Shown here: in pieces, positions 34,899 to 44,328 of the stretch | Layout: each line of letters opens with the position of its first letter | How positions within the stretch are numbered: position 1 is the first letter of the stretch | DNA from: Pueribacillus theae | Lineage (GTDB): Bacteria > Bacillota > Bacilli > Bacillales > UBA6769 | Reading direction: 5' to 3' | Assembly (NCBI RefSeq): GCF_003097615.1 | Contig: NZ_QCZG01000005.1 | Span: forward strand, 53,348-117,347 | Length of the DNA stretch: 64,000 nt | The notes under the pieces: generated by a model | What the model was told of the DNA's origin: nothing | Database searches by the model: none | Seen by the model: only the letters and a program-made list of their open reading frames with translations | Made by a program: the position numbers and the translations under genes

Positions 34899-35834
34899 AT
34901 GGGTATACCGATTTTTTCTGTAATAAAGCCCGGTTTGTTTACAACGTTCCAAGATGAGGGAAGAAAAAGCTATCAAGCGCTTGGCATCCCTGTGTCGGGG
35001 GCCATGGATTCGTTTGCCCACAAAGCGGCGAATATTCTTGTCGGCAATCGGAGGAATGCCGCTGTTTTAGAAGTGACGATATCAGGCCCCGAGCTTCAAG
35101 TTGAAAACGATGCTGTCATTTCGATTTGCGGCGCCAACCTATCCCCCAAGATTAATGGATTAAAGGCGCCGCTATGGACAAGCTTCCCAGTAAAGCGAGG
35201 AGACATTCTGTCATTCGGAAAAAATGTGTCCGGTGCAAGAAGTTATATTAGCGTAGCGGGAGAATTTGAAATTCCCTGTATGCTTGGAAGCCAGTCGACC
35301 GATACAAAATCAAAATTTGGCCGTCCATTAAAAAAAGGTGATGCCATCTATCGTGTGGCTTTACAATCCAGTTTTAAAAACAGACAAAGAATCCGGCCAA
35401 ATGATCTTCTTCATTATAGAGACAAGGTACAGCTTAGGGTCCTTCTTGGCCCACATCTTGACTGTTTTTCGAATGATACAATTTCAACGTTTTTAAAAAA
35501 TGAATTTATCGTTTCGCCGCATTCAGATCGGATGGGTTATCGGCTTGAAGGCATGGAAGTACCTCATGCGAAGGAACCCGGCATATTGTCTGAAGCTGTT
35601 TCATTCGGAAGCATTCAAGTGCCTGAATCAGGAAAGCCAATCATTTTAATGGCCGATCGGCAAACAACAGGCGGCTACCCCATTTTAGCGACCGTTATTT
35701 CAGTTGATTTGCCGCTATTAGCACAAGCAGTTCCAGGTACAATCATTCATTTTAAAGAAACGACAGTCGAAGAAGCGCAAGCAGCCTATCGAAAAAGAGA
35801 AACCTGGTTTCGCATATTAGAAAAATTGAAATAA
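34899..35834 (+). CDS. pxpC: 5-oxoprolinase subunit PxpC (KipA, biotin-dependent carboxyltransferase-like)
   Basis: This 311-residue protein matches KipA/PxpC: KPGLFTTFQDEGRKSYQALG, GAMDSFAHKAANILVGN, and ILMADRQTTGGYPILATVIS. ATG 34899 abuts the pxpA stop (TAAATG). It completes the 5-oxoprolinase complex. The gene order is pxpB-pxpA-pxpC. The stop lies 16 bases before addB, so transcription may continue into the repair genes. Confidence 0.93.
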   Translation: MGIPIFSVIKPGLFTTFQDEGRKSYQALGIPVSGAMDSFAHKAANILVGNRRNAAVLEVTISGPELQVENDAVISICGANLSPKINGLKAPLWTSFPVKRGDILSFGKNVSGARSYISVAGEFEIPCMLGSQSTDTKSKFGRPLKKGDAIYRVALQSSFKNRQRIRPNDLLHYRDKVQLRVLLGPHLDCFSNDTISTFLKNEFIVSPHSDRMGYRLEGMEVPHAKEPGILSEAVSFGSIQVPESGKPIILMADRQTTGGYPILATVISVDLPLLAQAVPGTIIHFKETTVEEAQAAYRKRETWFRILEKLK

Positions 35835-35850
35835 AAGGCGAGGGTTATAC

Positions 35851-38800
35851 ATGTCTGTACGCTTTATCATCGGAAGATCCGGTTACGGAAAAACACATCA
35901 ATGCTTGCAAGAAATCCGAAATAAATTAGAGGAAGAGCCGCAAGGAACACCACTTATCTATGTAGTGCCTGATCAAATGACATTCCAATCGGAACGGGCG
36001 CTTGCGACATCCGCCGGGCTTTCTGGCATGATTCGCGCGCAAGTGTTTAGCTTTTCAAGGCTTGCATGGAAGGTCCTGCAAGAAACAGGCGGGCTCGCTC
36101 GCACCCACTTAACATCAGTCGGAATAAATATGATGCTTCGGAAAATCATTGAAAAAAACCGCCCACGGCTTCATGTTTTTCGAAATGCTGCTGATAAAGC
36201 AGGTTTTATTGACAAGACAGCTGAGATGCTCATTGAATTTAAACGTTATTGCATTGAGCCTGGAAGTTTTTTCATTGAAGAGGCAGGTAAAAATAAATCA
36301 TTTTATGATAAACTTCATGACCTTGAAGTCATCTATCATCAATTTGAGAAAGAATTGAAGGGCAAGTACATTGACGCGGAAGACAACTTATCATTGCTTG
36401 CTGAGAAGATTCCTTACTCATCTTATATAAGAAATGCGGAAATTTGGGTTGATGGCTTCCATAGCTTTACTCCGAATGAATATGTTGTTTTAGAGGCGCT
36501 TATAAAGCACGTTCAAAGAATATCTTTCACATTCACAATGGATGGACGTTATGAAGACGCTCCGGATGAGCTCAATCTTTTTCACGAAAATATTAGAAAC
36601 TATCATACGTTAAGACAAATTTCCAGCGAATCGGGTGCAGACATTGAGCAGCCTATCATATTACAGAAGCCTTACCGATTTCACGCTTCTTCACTTGCTT
36701 TCTTAGAAAAGGAATATGACAGACGCCCTGCTAAAACGACTGAGGAAAACGATGGGTTAAGCTTGGCGGCTGCGGTAAACCGCAGAGCAGAAGTGGAAGC
36801 CATCGCAAGGGAAATTCTCTCACTCGTGAGGGACAACAATTATAGGTACCGGGATATAAGCATCATGGCCCGTAATTTATCAAGCTATGAAGATTTAATT
36901 AAGACCATTTTTGCCGACTATCATCTTCCTTATTTTCTTGATGAAAAACGCCCAATGCTTAATCATCCGCTTATCGAATTTATTCGTTCAGTATTTGACA
37001 TTTTGACTGGAAATTGGCGATACGAAGCGATTTTTCGCGCGGCGAAAACTGATTTTTTTACTCCTTTACATGAGTATGACCAGCTTGAACATGTGAGAAA
37101 TGAGTTTGATAAACTCGAAAACTTATCATTGAAACTCGGTTTGCAAGGAAACCGCTGGAAAAATGAAAAACTATGGCATGTTCTGCTGGAAAAAGAAAAT
37201 GAAAAGGATAAAGAAAAAATTGAACGGTTGCTTGAACTTCGCCATTACATTTCTGATCCGCTTAATCGGTTAGAGGAGGATTTGAGAAAAGCAAAAACCG
37301 GCAGAGACACGGCTGAAGCGCTTTACGAATTTTTAATTCGCCTTGAAGCCCCGGAAAAAATAAACTTTTGGCTGAAAAAGGCGGAAGCGGAAGGTAATTT
37401 AACTACCGCACGTGAACACGATCAAGCATGGAAAGCAATGATTTCGTTTTTGGATGAATTTGTAGAAATTATCGGCAATGATGACATGAATATTGACTTG
37501 TTCGCGAAAATCATTGAATCCGGCCTTGAAAGCATGAAGTTTTCTCTCGTTCCTCCGGCGCTTGACCAAGTTTTAATCGGAAGTTTAGATCGCTCCCGCT
37601 ATACGGATGTAAAATGTGTCTTTTTAATCGGTGCGAATGAAGGGGTTTTGCCAGCCAAACCGGTTGAAGACGGATTGTTAACGGAGCAGGAAAGGGAAAC
37701 ATTGGCACAGGCAGGAATTTTATTGGCGCCTGGAAGCACAAGGCGTTTACTGGATGAGCAGTTTTATATTTATTTAGCATTGTCGACAGCTGAGGACAAG
37801 CTTTGGGTGACGTATCCTCTAGCAGATGAAGAAGGTGGATCCCTTTTCCCGTCTCCGATTATTGGCAGATTGAAAGAGCTGTTTCCAACGATGGAAGAGA
37901 AGCTATGGCTTGCTGAACCAGGCAACGATGAAGGTGAACTGCATTTTATTACGAACCCGCAGAAAACGTTGTCTTTTTTATCTGGTAAATTAAGAAATTG
38001 GCAGCGGGGCTATCCGACTTCACCACTATGGTGGCATGCTTACAATTGGTATGTTGAACACGACTATGCAAAAGAAACGCAATTGCTGATTCGCAGCTTA
38101 TTTTATAAAAACGAAGCAGGTCCGCTTTCACAGGAGACAAGCTCAGAGCTATACGGAGATGTGATCCAAGTGAGCGTGTCGCGAATGGAAACCTTTCAGT
38201 CATGTCCGTTCCAACAATTCGCATCATATGGTCTGCGATTAAAGGAAAGGCCCCTCTTTAAGCTTGATGCACCGGACATTGGGCAGCTTTTCCATGATTC
38301 CCTTAATTTGATTGCCGAAGAGCTAAGGCAGCGCGAAATGGAATGGGCTAGCTTAAATGAGAGGCAATGCTTTGAAATCGCATCGCGCATTGTTGATTTT
38401 CTTGCGCCGACATTACAGAGTGAAATTCTATTAAGCTCCAATCGCCACAACTATTTAACAAGAAAATTAAAACAAGTTGTCGGCAGGGCTGCGAATGTGT
38501 TAGCAAAGCAAGCGCGGCGAAGCGGTTTTTCCCCGATTGGGCTTGAATTAGCATTTGGAAAAGGTGCACCCCTTCCGCCTGTCATCTATGAACTTGACAA
38601 TGGTGTAAAAATTGAAGTTGTCGGCCGAATTGACCGCGTTGATCGCGCGATTGGCGAGCAGGGCATGCTTCTAAGGGTAATTGACTATAAATCAAGCACA
38701 AGGGATTTAAGCTTGGCTGAAGTGTATTTCGGCATATCGATGCAAATGCTGACATACTTGGATGTCGTCATTGCCCATGCTCCAAAATGGCTTGGAAAAG

Positions 38801-39297
38801 AAGCCATCCCAGCAGGTGTATTATATTTCCATGTTCATAATCCAATGCTTGATCTTCCACGAGGTTCCTTGCAGACAGATGTTGAGGATGAGCTGTTCAA
38901 AAAATTTAAAATGAAAGGCTTAGTGTTAAACGATATGGAAGCCATTTCTTTAATGGATGAACAAGCTCTTGAAAAAGACTCAGATATTATTCCCGTCGCG
39001 TTTAAAAAAGACGGTTCGTTAAAGAAATATTCCAAAGCCGTATCTCATAATCAATTTAATCTCATCCGTTCTCATGTGAGAGATTTGACAAAAACAATCG
39101 GAACGAGACTGACAAAAGGGATTGTTGATATTTCACCGTACCGGTTAAAGGATAAAACGCCGTGTGACTTTTGTGATTATCGGCCTCTTTGCCAATTTGA
39201 TCAATCGATCGTGGACAATAGTTACCGGATTATAAAAGCAGAAAAAGACGATGTCATTTTACAGAAAATGATGGAAGAAAGGGATGCAAACGAATGA
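35851..39297 (+). CDS. addB: ATP-dependent helicase/deoxyribonuclease subunit B (AddB)
   Basis: This 1148-residue AddB begins MSVRFIIGRSGYGKTHQC, with a P-loop-like site. A C-terminal nuclease domain carries EVVGRIDRVD and VIDYKSST, and four iron-sulfur Cys lie near residues 784, 1104, 1107 and 1113 (FQSCPFQQF; TPCDFCDYRPLC). With AddA it resects double-strand DNA breaks until Chi and loads RecA. The start ATG follows AAAGGCGAGGG. The ATGA overlap with addA couples the two. The Fe-S cluster normally holds the nuclease domain together. Confidence 0.95.
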   Translation: MSVRFIIGRSGYGKTHQCLQEIRNKLEEEPQGTPLIYVVPDQMTFQSERALATSAGLSGMIRAQVFSFSRLAWKVLQETGGLARTHLTSVGINMMLRKIIEKNRPRLHVFRNAADKAGFIDKTAEMLIEFKRYCIEPGSFFIEEAGKNKSFYDKLHDLEVIYHQFEKELKGKYIDAEDNLSLLAEKIPYSSYIRNAEIWVDGFHSFTPNEYVVLEALIKHVQRISFTFTMDGRYEDAPDELNLFHENIRNYHTLRQISSESGADIEQPIILQKPYRFHASSLAFLEKEYDRRPAKTTEENDGLSLAAAVNRRAEVEAIAREILSLVRDNNYRYRDISIMARNLSSYEDLIKTIFADYHLPYFLDEKRPMLNHPLIEFIRSVFDILTGNWRYEAIFRAAKTDFFTPLHEYDQLEHVRNEFDKLENLSLKLGLQGNRWKNEKLWHVLLEKENEKDKEKIERLLELRHYISDPLNRLEEDLRKAKTGRDTAEALYEFLIRLEAPEKINFWLKKAEAEGNLTTAREHDQAWKAMISFLDEFVEIIGNDDMNIDLFAKIIESGLESMKFSLVPPALDQVLIGSLDRSRYTDVKCVFLIGANEGVLPAKPVEDGLLTEQERETLAQAGILLAPGSTRRLLDEQFYIYLALSTAEDKLWVTYPLADEEGGSLFPSPIIGRLKELFPTMEEKLWLAEPGNDEGELHFITNPQKTLSFLSGKLRNWQRGYPTSPLWWHAYNWYVEHDYAKETQLLIRSLFYKNEAGPLSQETSSELYGDVIQVSVSRMETFQSCPFQQFASYGLRLKERPLFKLDAPDIGQLFHDSLNLIAEELRQREMEWASLNERQCFEIASRIVDFLAPTLQSEILLSSNRHNYLTRKLKQVVGRAANVLAKQARRSGFSPIGLELAFGKGAPLPPVIYELDNGVKIEVVGRIDRVDRAIGEQGMLLRVIDYKSSTRDLSLAEVYFGISMQMLTYLDVVIAHAPKWLGKEAIPAGVLYFHVHNPMLDLPRGSLQTDVEDELFKKFKMKGLVLNDMEAISLMDEQALEKDSDIIPVAFKKDGSLKKYSKAVSHNQFNLIRSHVRDLTKTIGTRLTKGIVDISPYRLKDKTPCDFCDYRPLCQFDQSIVDNSYRIIKAEKDDVILQKMMEERDANE

Positions 39298-42200
39298 CCA
39301 GCCTTCCGCAAAAACCTAAAGATGCGCATTGGACGGACGAGCAATGGGCAGCCATTGCTACACGCAACCAAAATACTCTTGTTGCAGCAGCTGCTGGTTC
39401 CGGTAAAACAGCCGTGCTTGTTGAAAGAATTATTCATCAACTAATGAATGTTGAAGACCCTATAGATGTTGATCGGCTGCTCGTTGTCACATTTACAAAT
39501 GCGGCGGCTGCTGAAATGCGCCAGCGGGTTGGCGAGGCGCTGGAAGCCGCACTTTCGTTGCAGCCTGGAAATCTTCACCTTCGGAGGCAGCTTTCAATTT
39601 TGAACCGGGCATCCATCTCAACCCTTCATTCTTTTTGCATTGAAGTGCTGAGGAAATATTACTATAAATTGGCGCTCGATCCTGAATTCCGCATTCTTGA
39701 TGAAACAGAAGCTGCGATTATGCGCGAAGAAATCATGGAAGAATTGTTTGAAGAAAATTACAGCAAACAAGATAACGAGCCATTCTTCCAGCTTGTTGAC
39801 ACGTATTCCAGTGATCGAAGCGATGCTGGGCTTCAGCGGCTTGTGGAAAGGCTTTACGACTTTTCGAGAAGCCATCCGTGGCCTGAACATTGGCTTGATG
39901 AGATTGTGGGCCTTTACGAAGTAGCTGACGTGGAAACGATCGATGAAATTCCTTGGGTCAATGATTTACTTGGTGAAATCAATCATCAGCTTCAAGATGC
40001 GAAAACGTTGTTGGAACGGGCGGAACAGCTTGTTGCTGTTTCAGGCGGCCCGCGCCCTTACGGAGAAGCGATCCAAAGCGATTTGGCGCAGGTTACGAAT
40101 TTAATGAAAGCCGGAAAAAGCTGGAACTTGCTTTATGAAGTGTTTCAAGAATTGTCATTTCCTTCATTGAAACGCATTAGTAAAAAAGATGAAGTCAACG
40201 AGTATTTAAAAGAAGAAGTAAAAAGCCTTCGCAATACAGCAAAAGACATAATCCAATCCGTTCACGAGCTATTTTTCTCAAGAGCGCCTCATGACTATTT
40301 GGAAGATCAAACGAAAATGTCACCTTTAATTAAAACATTGGTTCAATTAGTGAAAGAATTTGGCGATCGCTTTTATGCAGCCAAGCTTGAAAAAGGCGTT
40401 CTTGATTTTTCAGATTTGGAACATTGTTGTCTAAAGGTTTTGCTTGAAGAAGGATCAACGCCAAGCAACTTTATACCTTCCGAAACGGCGCTTGATTATA
40501 AGGAACAATTTATCGAAGTACTTGTCGACGAGTACCAAGATACAAACCTTGTTCAAGAAACGATTATTCAGCTCGTTTCAAAAGATAATAACCTGTTCAT
40601 GGTGGGCGATGTCAAGCAAAGCATTTACCGCTTTCGCCTTGCAGAACCTTCCCTTTTTCTTGAAAAATACAAGTCATTTTCAAAAAAAGGGAATGAGAAC
40701 GGGCTGCGGATTGACTTGTCTAGAAATTTTCGAAGCCGGGCAGAAGTGATAAATGGGACGAACTTTATTTTTAGGCAAATCATGAATGAATCAATTGGCG
40801 AACTTGAGTACGGCAAGGACGCGGAATTAATCGATGGCCTCGATTATCCCGAAACAGACAATACAGAAATTGAAATGCTTCTCATTGACCGTTCCGGAGC
40901 AAATGCTGAGGAAGAGACTATAGAAGATGTAGAAGAAGCCGAAAGAGAACAGTTGGAAGCTAGTTTAATCGCGAATAAAATTAAACAATTAATCGGCAAA
41001 GACGGGGAAAAACAATCCCTCGTTTATGATAAAAAACTGAAACGGATGCGGCCGATTACGTATCGGGATATCGTCATCCTGATGCGATCGACTAGCACGG
41101 CAGCAGGAACGGTCATGGAAGAGTTAAAAAGGCACGGCATTCCAGCATACGTTGAAATGTCGACAGGCTATTTCGAAGCGACAGAAATTGCGGTTATGAT
41201 GTCACTGCTTAAAATTATTGATAATCCCGATCAAGATATTCCGCTTGCTTCAGTTCTTCGTTCCCCAATTGTTGGGTTAACGGAGGAAGAACTTGCAAAC
41301 ATTCGAATCGCCGATCGAAGTGGAAGTTTCTTTGATGCAATGAAAACGCTCATTGAACAAAATGATACGACCGAATTACACGTAAAACTTGGAGACTTTT
41401 ATGGCAAGCTTGTCAATTGGCGCACAGTCGCCAGGCAAGGGGCATTGTCAGATGTAATCTGGCAAATTTACCGCGAGACCCATTATTATGATTTTGTCGG
41501 CGGGCTTCCCGGGGGGATGCAGCGGCAAGCAAATTTACGCGCACTTTATGACCGTGCAAGGCAATATGAGAAAACATCGTTTCGCGGGTTATTTCGTTTT
41601 TTGCGTTTCATCGAACGAATGCAAGATAAAGGCAAGGATCTCGGAACCGCAAGAGCGCTTGGCGAGCAGGAAGATGTCGTCAGGCTTATGACGATTCATA
41701 AAAGTAAAGGCCTCGAATTCCCGGTCGTTTTTATCGCTGGACTTTCAAAGCAGTTTAATATGCAAGATTTGAATGCTAAAGTGTTATTGCACAAAAATTA
41801 TGGCCTCGGAACGAAATTTATCGATACAGACAATCGGATTTCTTATCCAACATTGCTACAACTAGGGATAAAGGAGCAAATGCACAAGGAACTATTGGCA
41901 GAGGAAATGCGAGTGCTGTATGTCGCAATGACGAGGGCAAGGGAAAAACTTTTTCTCATTGCAACAGTAAAAGAGGCTGAAAAGCAAATTCAAAAATGGC
42001 AGCAGCATCTCTGGAACCAAAACTGGCTGCTGGCGGATTACGAGCGGCGAAAAAGCAAATCTTATCTTGATTGGCTAGGTCCCGCACTGATCCGGCATAA
42101 ACATAGTGAAATATTGCGAAGCTATCTTGAGGTCACTGAAGTTCAAGGAAATGATATCTATCTTGATGAATCGAAATGGAACGTTTCGATCGTACCAGCG

Positions 42201-43013
42201 ATGCAGCTGATTACCGTCGATGAAAATGAACAACTTCAAGATGACGAAAAGATCAAACGCCTTAGAGATGGGCGACCAGTTTCTGTTGAGAACGATTATA
42301 GAAATGAAGTGTACGGACACCTTAGTTGGACTTATCCAAATCAGCCACTCACAGAAATCAAATCAAAGCAGACGGTTACCGAACTAAAACGCCAAAATGA
42401 ATGGCTTGATGAACAGAGCGACCAGGTTTATGTCACTAGCTTTAGCCATCCTGCTCAGGAACGGCCGCGTTTTTTACAGAAAAATAAACTTACCGCTGCA
42501 GAACGCGGAACGGCGATGCATACCCTTATGCAGCATTTGCCATTTGCAAAAACGGTCACAGAAACAGTTCTTCGGGAATTACTCGATAAATTAGTGAATA
42601 AGGAAATTTTGACGGTAGACCAAGCAAAAGCAATCGATCTATCGCTCATTTTAGATTTTGCGAAAACGCCGCTTTTCGACAAGCTTGCCGAGGCTTCCAA
42701 AACGTATAGAGAAACGCCTTTTACTTATTCTCTTCCAGCCGCCGGAAGCAATGATCGCGATGAGAGAGTGATTATTCAGGGGGTCATTGACCTTGTCATT
42801 GAGGAAAAAGATGGGTTAATTTTACTTGATTACAAAACGGATGCCATCACTGGGCGCTTTCAAAAAGGGATGGAAGAAGCAGAACCGATTTTGAAGAAAC
42901 GATATGAAGTTCAGCTTTCCCTATATGAAAAAGCAATTCATGAGATTTGGAAAAAGCCTGTCAAAGAGAAGTATTTGTATTTCTTTGATGGAAGCCATAT
43001 TTTACAGCTTTAA
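39294..43013 (+). CDS. addA: ATP-dependent helicase/nuclease subunit A (AddA)
   Basis: This 1239-residue SF1A helicase has Walker A AAAAGSGKTAVLVERII near residue 32, Walker B VDEYQDTN near 411, the UvrD motif LMTIHKSKGLEFPVVF, and a C-terminal RecB-type nuclease with VIDLVIEEKDGLILLDYKTD near 1164. It pairs with AddB for break resection. The start overlaps the addB stop by four bases. It is followed 22 bases later by sbcD, the usual order in Bacilli. Confidence 0.95.
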   Translation: MTSLPQKPKDAHWTDEQWAAIATRNQNTLVAAAAGSGKTAVLVERIIHQLMNVEDPIDVDRLLVVTFTNAAAAEMRQRVGEALEAALSLQPGNLHLRRQLSILNRASISTLHSFCIEVLRKYYYKLALDPEFRILDETEAAIMREEIMEELFEENYSKQDNEPFFQLVDTYSSDRSDAGLQRLVERLYDFSRSHPWPEHWLDEIVGLYEVADVETIDEIPWVNDLLGEINHQLQDAKTLLERAEQLVAVSGGPRPYGEAIQSDLAQVTNLMKAGKSWNLLYEVFQELSFPSLKRISKKDEVNEYLKEEVKSLRNTAKDIIQSVHELFFSRAPHDYLEDQTKMSPLIKTLVQLVKEFGDRFYAAKLEKGVLDFSDLEHCCLKVLLEEGSTPSNFIPSETALDYKEQFIEVLVDEYQDTNLVQETIIQLVSKDNNLFMVGDVKQSIYRFRLAEPSLFLEKYKSFSKKGNENGLRIDLSRNFRSRAEVINGTNFIFRQIMNESIGELEYGKDAELIDGLDYPETDNTEIEMLLIDRSGANAEEETIEDVEEAEREQLEASLIANKIKQLIGKDGEKQSLVYDKKLKRMRPITYRDIVILMRSTSTAAGTVMEELKRHGIPAYVEMSTGYFEATEIAVMMSLLKIIDNPDQDIPLASVLRSPIVGLTEEELANIRIADRSGSFFDAMKTLIEQNDTTELHVKLGDFYGKLVNWRTVARQGALSDVIWQIYRETHYYDFVGGLPGGMQRQANLRALYDRARQYEKTSFRGLFRFLRFIERMQDKGKDLGTARALGEQEDVVRLMTIHKSKGLEFPVVFIAGLSKQFNMQDLNAKVLLHKNYGLGTKFIDTDNRISYPTLLQLGIKEQMHKELLAEEMRVLYVAMTRAREKLFLIATVKEAEKQIQKWQQHLWNQNWLLADYERRKSKSYLDWLGPALIRHKHSEILRSYLEVTEVQGNDIYLDESKWNVSIVPAMQLITVDENEQLQDDEKIKRLRDGRPVSVENDYRNEVYGHLSWTYPNQPLTEIKSKQTVTELKRQNEWLDEQSDQVYVTSFSHPAQERPRFLQKNKLTAAERGTAMHTLMQHLPFAKTVTETVLRELLDKLVNKEILTVDQAKAIDLSLILDFAKTPLFDKLAEASKTYRETPFTYSLPAAGSNDRDERVIIQGVIDLVIEEKDGLILLDYKTDAITGRFQKGMEEAEPILKKRYEVQLSLYEKAIHEIWKKPVKEKYLYFFDGSHILQL

Positions 43014-43034
43014 TTTCTTATTTAAGTTGGTGAA

Positions 43035-44198
43035 ATGATGAGGATTCTTCATACTGCGGATTGGCATTTTGGAAAAACGCTTGAAGGAAGAAGCCGCCAT
43101 GCGGAGCAAGAACAATTTATTGATGAATTGTGTGAAATCGCCCAAAGCGAAAACATTGATGTCATTCTAATTGCAGGGGATGTTTATGACACAGTCAATC
43201 CCCCTGCGGCCTCTGAACAGCTTTTTTACGATTCACTTGCGAGGCTTGCAGACTATGGAAAACGTAAAGTCATCGTTATAGCGGGAAACCATGACAACCC
43301 TGAACGTCTTGCAGCTGCAACACCAATCGCAATCAAACATGGAATCACGCTTATCGGCACGCCGATTATGCAAGCAGTGACGGCCTATGTTGAAAAGACG
43401 GGAGAAGTCTTGAAGGTGGCGGCGCTCCCGTACCCCTCTGAGTCAAGACTGAAAGAGCTTTTGACAGAATCACAGGCAGAAGAAGTGCTTCAACAGGTAT
43501 ACCAAGAGCGCGTTGGACACCTTTTTAATAAGCTTTGTTCTGGTTTTTCGAACGATAGCGTGAACATATTGACGAGCCATTTATTTGTTGCCGGCGGCCG
43601 TGAAAGCGATTCAGAGCGTCCGATTCAAGTTGGCGGCGCCTATACGATCCATCCTTCTTTCTTTCCGGAAACCGCGCAATATGTCGCACTCGGGCATCTT
43701 CATCGCCCTCAATATATTCGCTCGGCGAAAACAACGGCAAGGTACGCAGGCTCCCCGCTTGCTTATAGTTTTTCAGAAGCGGGACAAGCAAAGTCAGTAA
43801 CCATCATTGAGGTTAAACCTGGTGCAGCTGCGTTAGTTGAAGAAGTTTTCTTAAACAGTGGAAAGTCTCTCGTTGAATGGAAGGCTTCTTCGATTCCGGA
43901 AATCTACAAATGGCTGGATGAGAGGCGTGACCATAATTGCTGGGTCAATGTTGAAATTGCAAGTGACGGAATGATTGCAATGGAAGATATTCAAAGCATA
44001 CGAAAAGCCCATGACGGTATTGTACATATCCGCCCCATCTATCGCACAAGCCGTGAAGAAATGGATGAACCCCATTTTTCCACCTTGCCGATCGATGAGC
44101 TTTTTACGAGATTTTACGAACGCCAAACGGGTGGCGCCAAACCTGAAGAGGAATTAGTAAAATTGTTTTTTGAACTTATTGCAGATGACGACGATTAA
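43035..44198 (+). CDS. sbcD: DNA repair exonuclease subunit SbcD (Mre11 family)
   Basis: This 387-residue metallophosphoesterase has the motifs ILHTADWHFG, LIAGDVYDTVNPPA, VIAGNHDNPERL, ILTSHLFVAGG and ALGHLHRPQ that bind two manganese ions. It is the nuclease of the SbcCD complex, which opens hairpins and protein-blocked ends. The start is ATG 43035; a second ATG follows at once, with GTTGGTGAA upstream as a modest ribosome site. A 130-base gap with its own promoter candidate separates it from sbcC. Confidence 0.94.
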   Translation: MMRILHTADWHFGKTLEGRSRHAEQEQFIDELCEIAQSENIDVILIAGDVYDTVNPPAASEQLFYDSLARLADYGKRKVIVIAGNHDNPERLAAATPIAIKHGITLIGTPIMQAVTAYVEKTGEVLKVAALPYPSESRLKELLTESQAEEVLQQVYQERVGHLFNKLCSGFSNDSVNILTSHLFVAGGRESDSERPIQVGGAYTIHPSFFPETAQYVALGHLHRPQYIRSAKTTARYAGSPLAYSFSEAGQAKSVTIIEVKPGAAALVEEVFLNSGKSLVEWKASSIPEIYKWLDERRDHNCWVNVEIASDGMIAMEDIQSIRKAHDGIVHIRPIYRTSREEMDEPHFSTLPIDELFTRFYERQTGGAKPEEELVKLFFELIADDDD

Positions 44199-44281
44199 TG
44201 CATAATCATTGTATTAATCGTTTTTATCAATGAAAAGGAAGTAATGAAAGGTGAATTTTCAGGTGTGATTAAGCGAAATAT

Positions 44282-44290
44282 TGATATAAT
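44282..44290 (+). promoter_or_regulatory. Candidate extended -10 promoter for sbcC
   Basis: TGATATAAT (TGN plus a perfect TATAAT) lies in the 130-base gap between sbcD and sbcC, 39 bases before the sbcC start. No clear -35 element. Confidence 0.5.
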
Positions 44291-44328
44291 TGGTGTACTA
44301 TCTTTTTTATTTTAAAGGGTGAACACAT

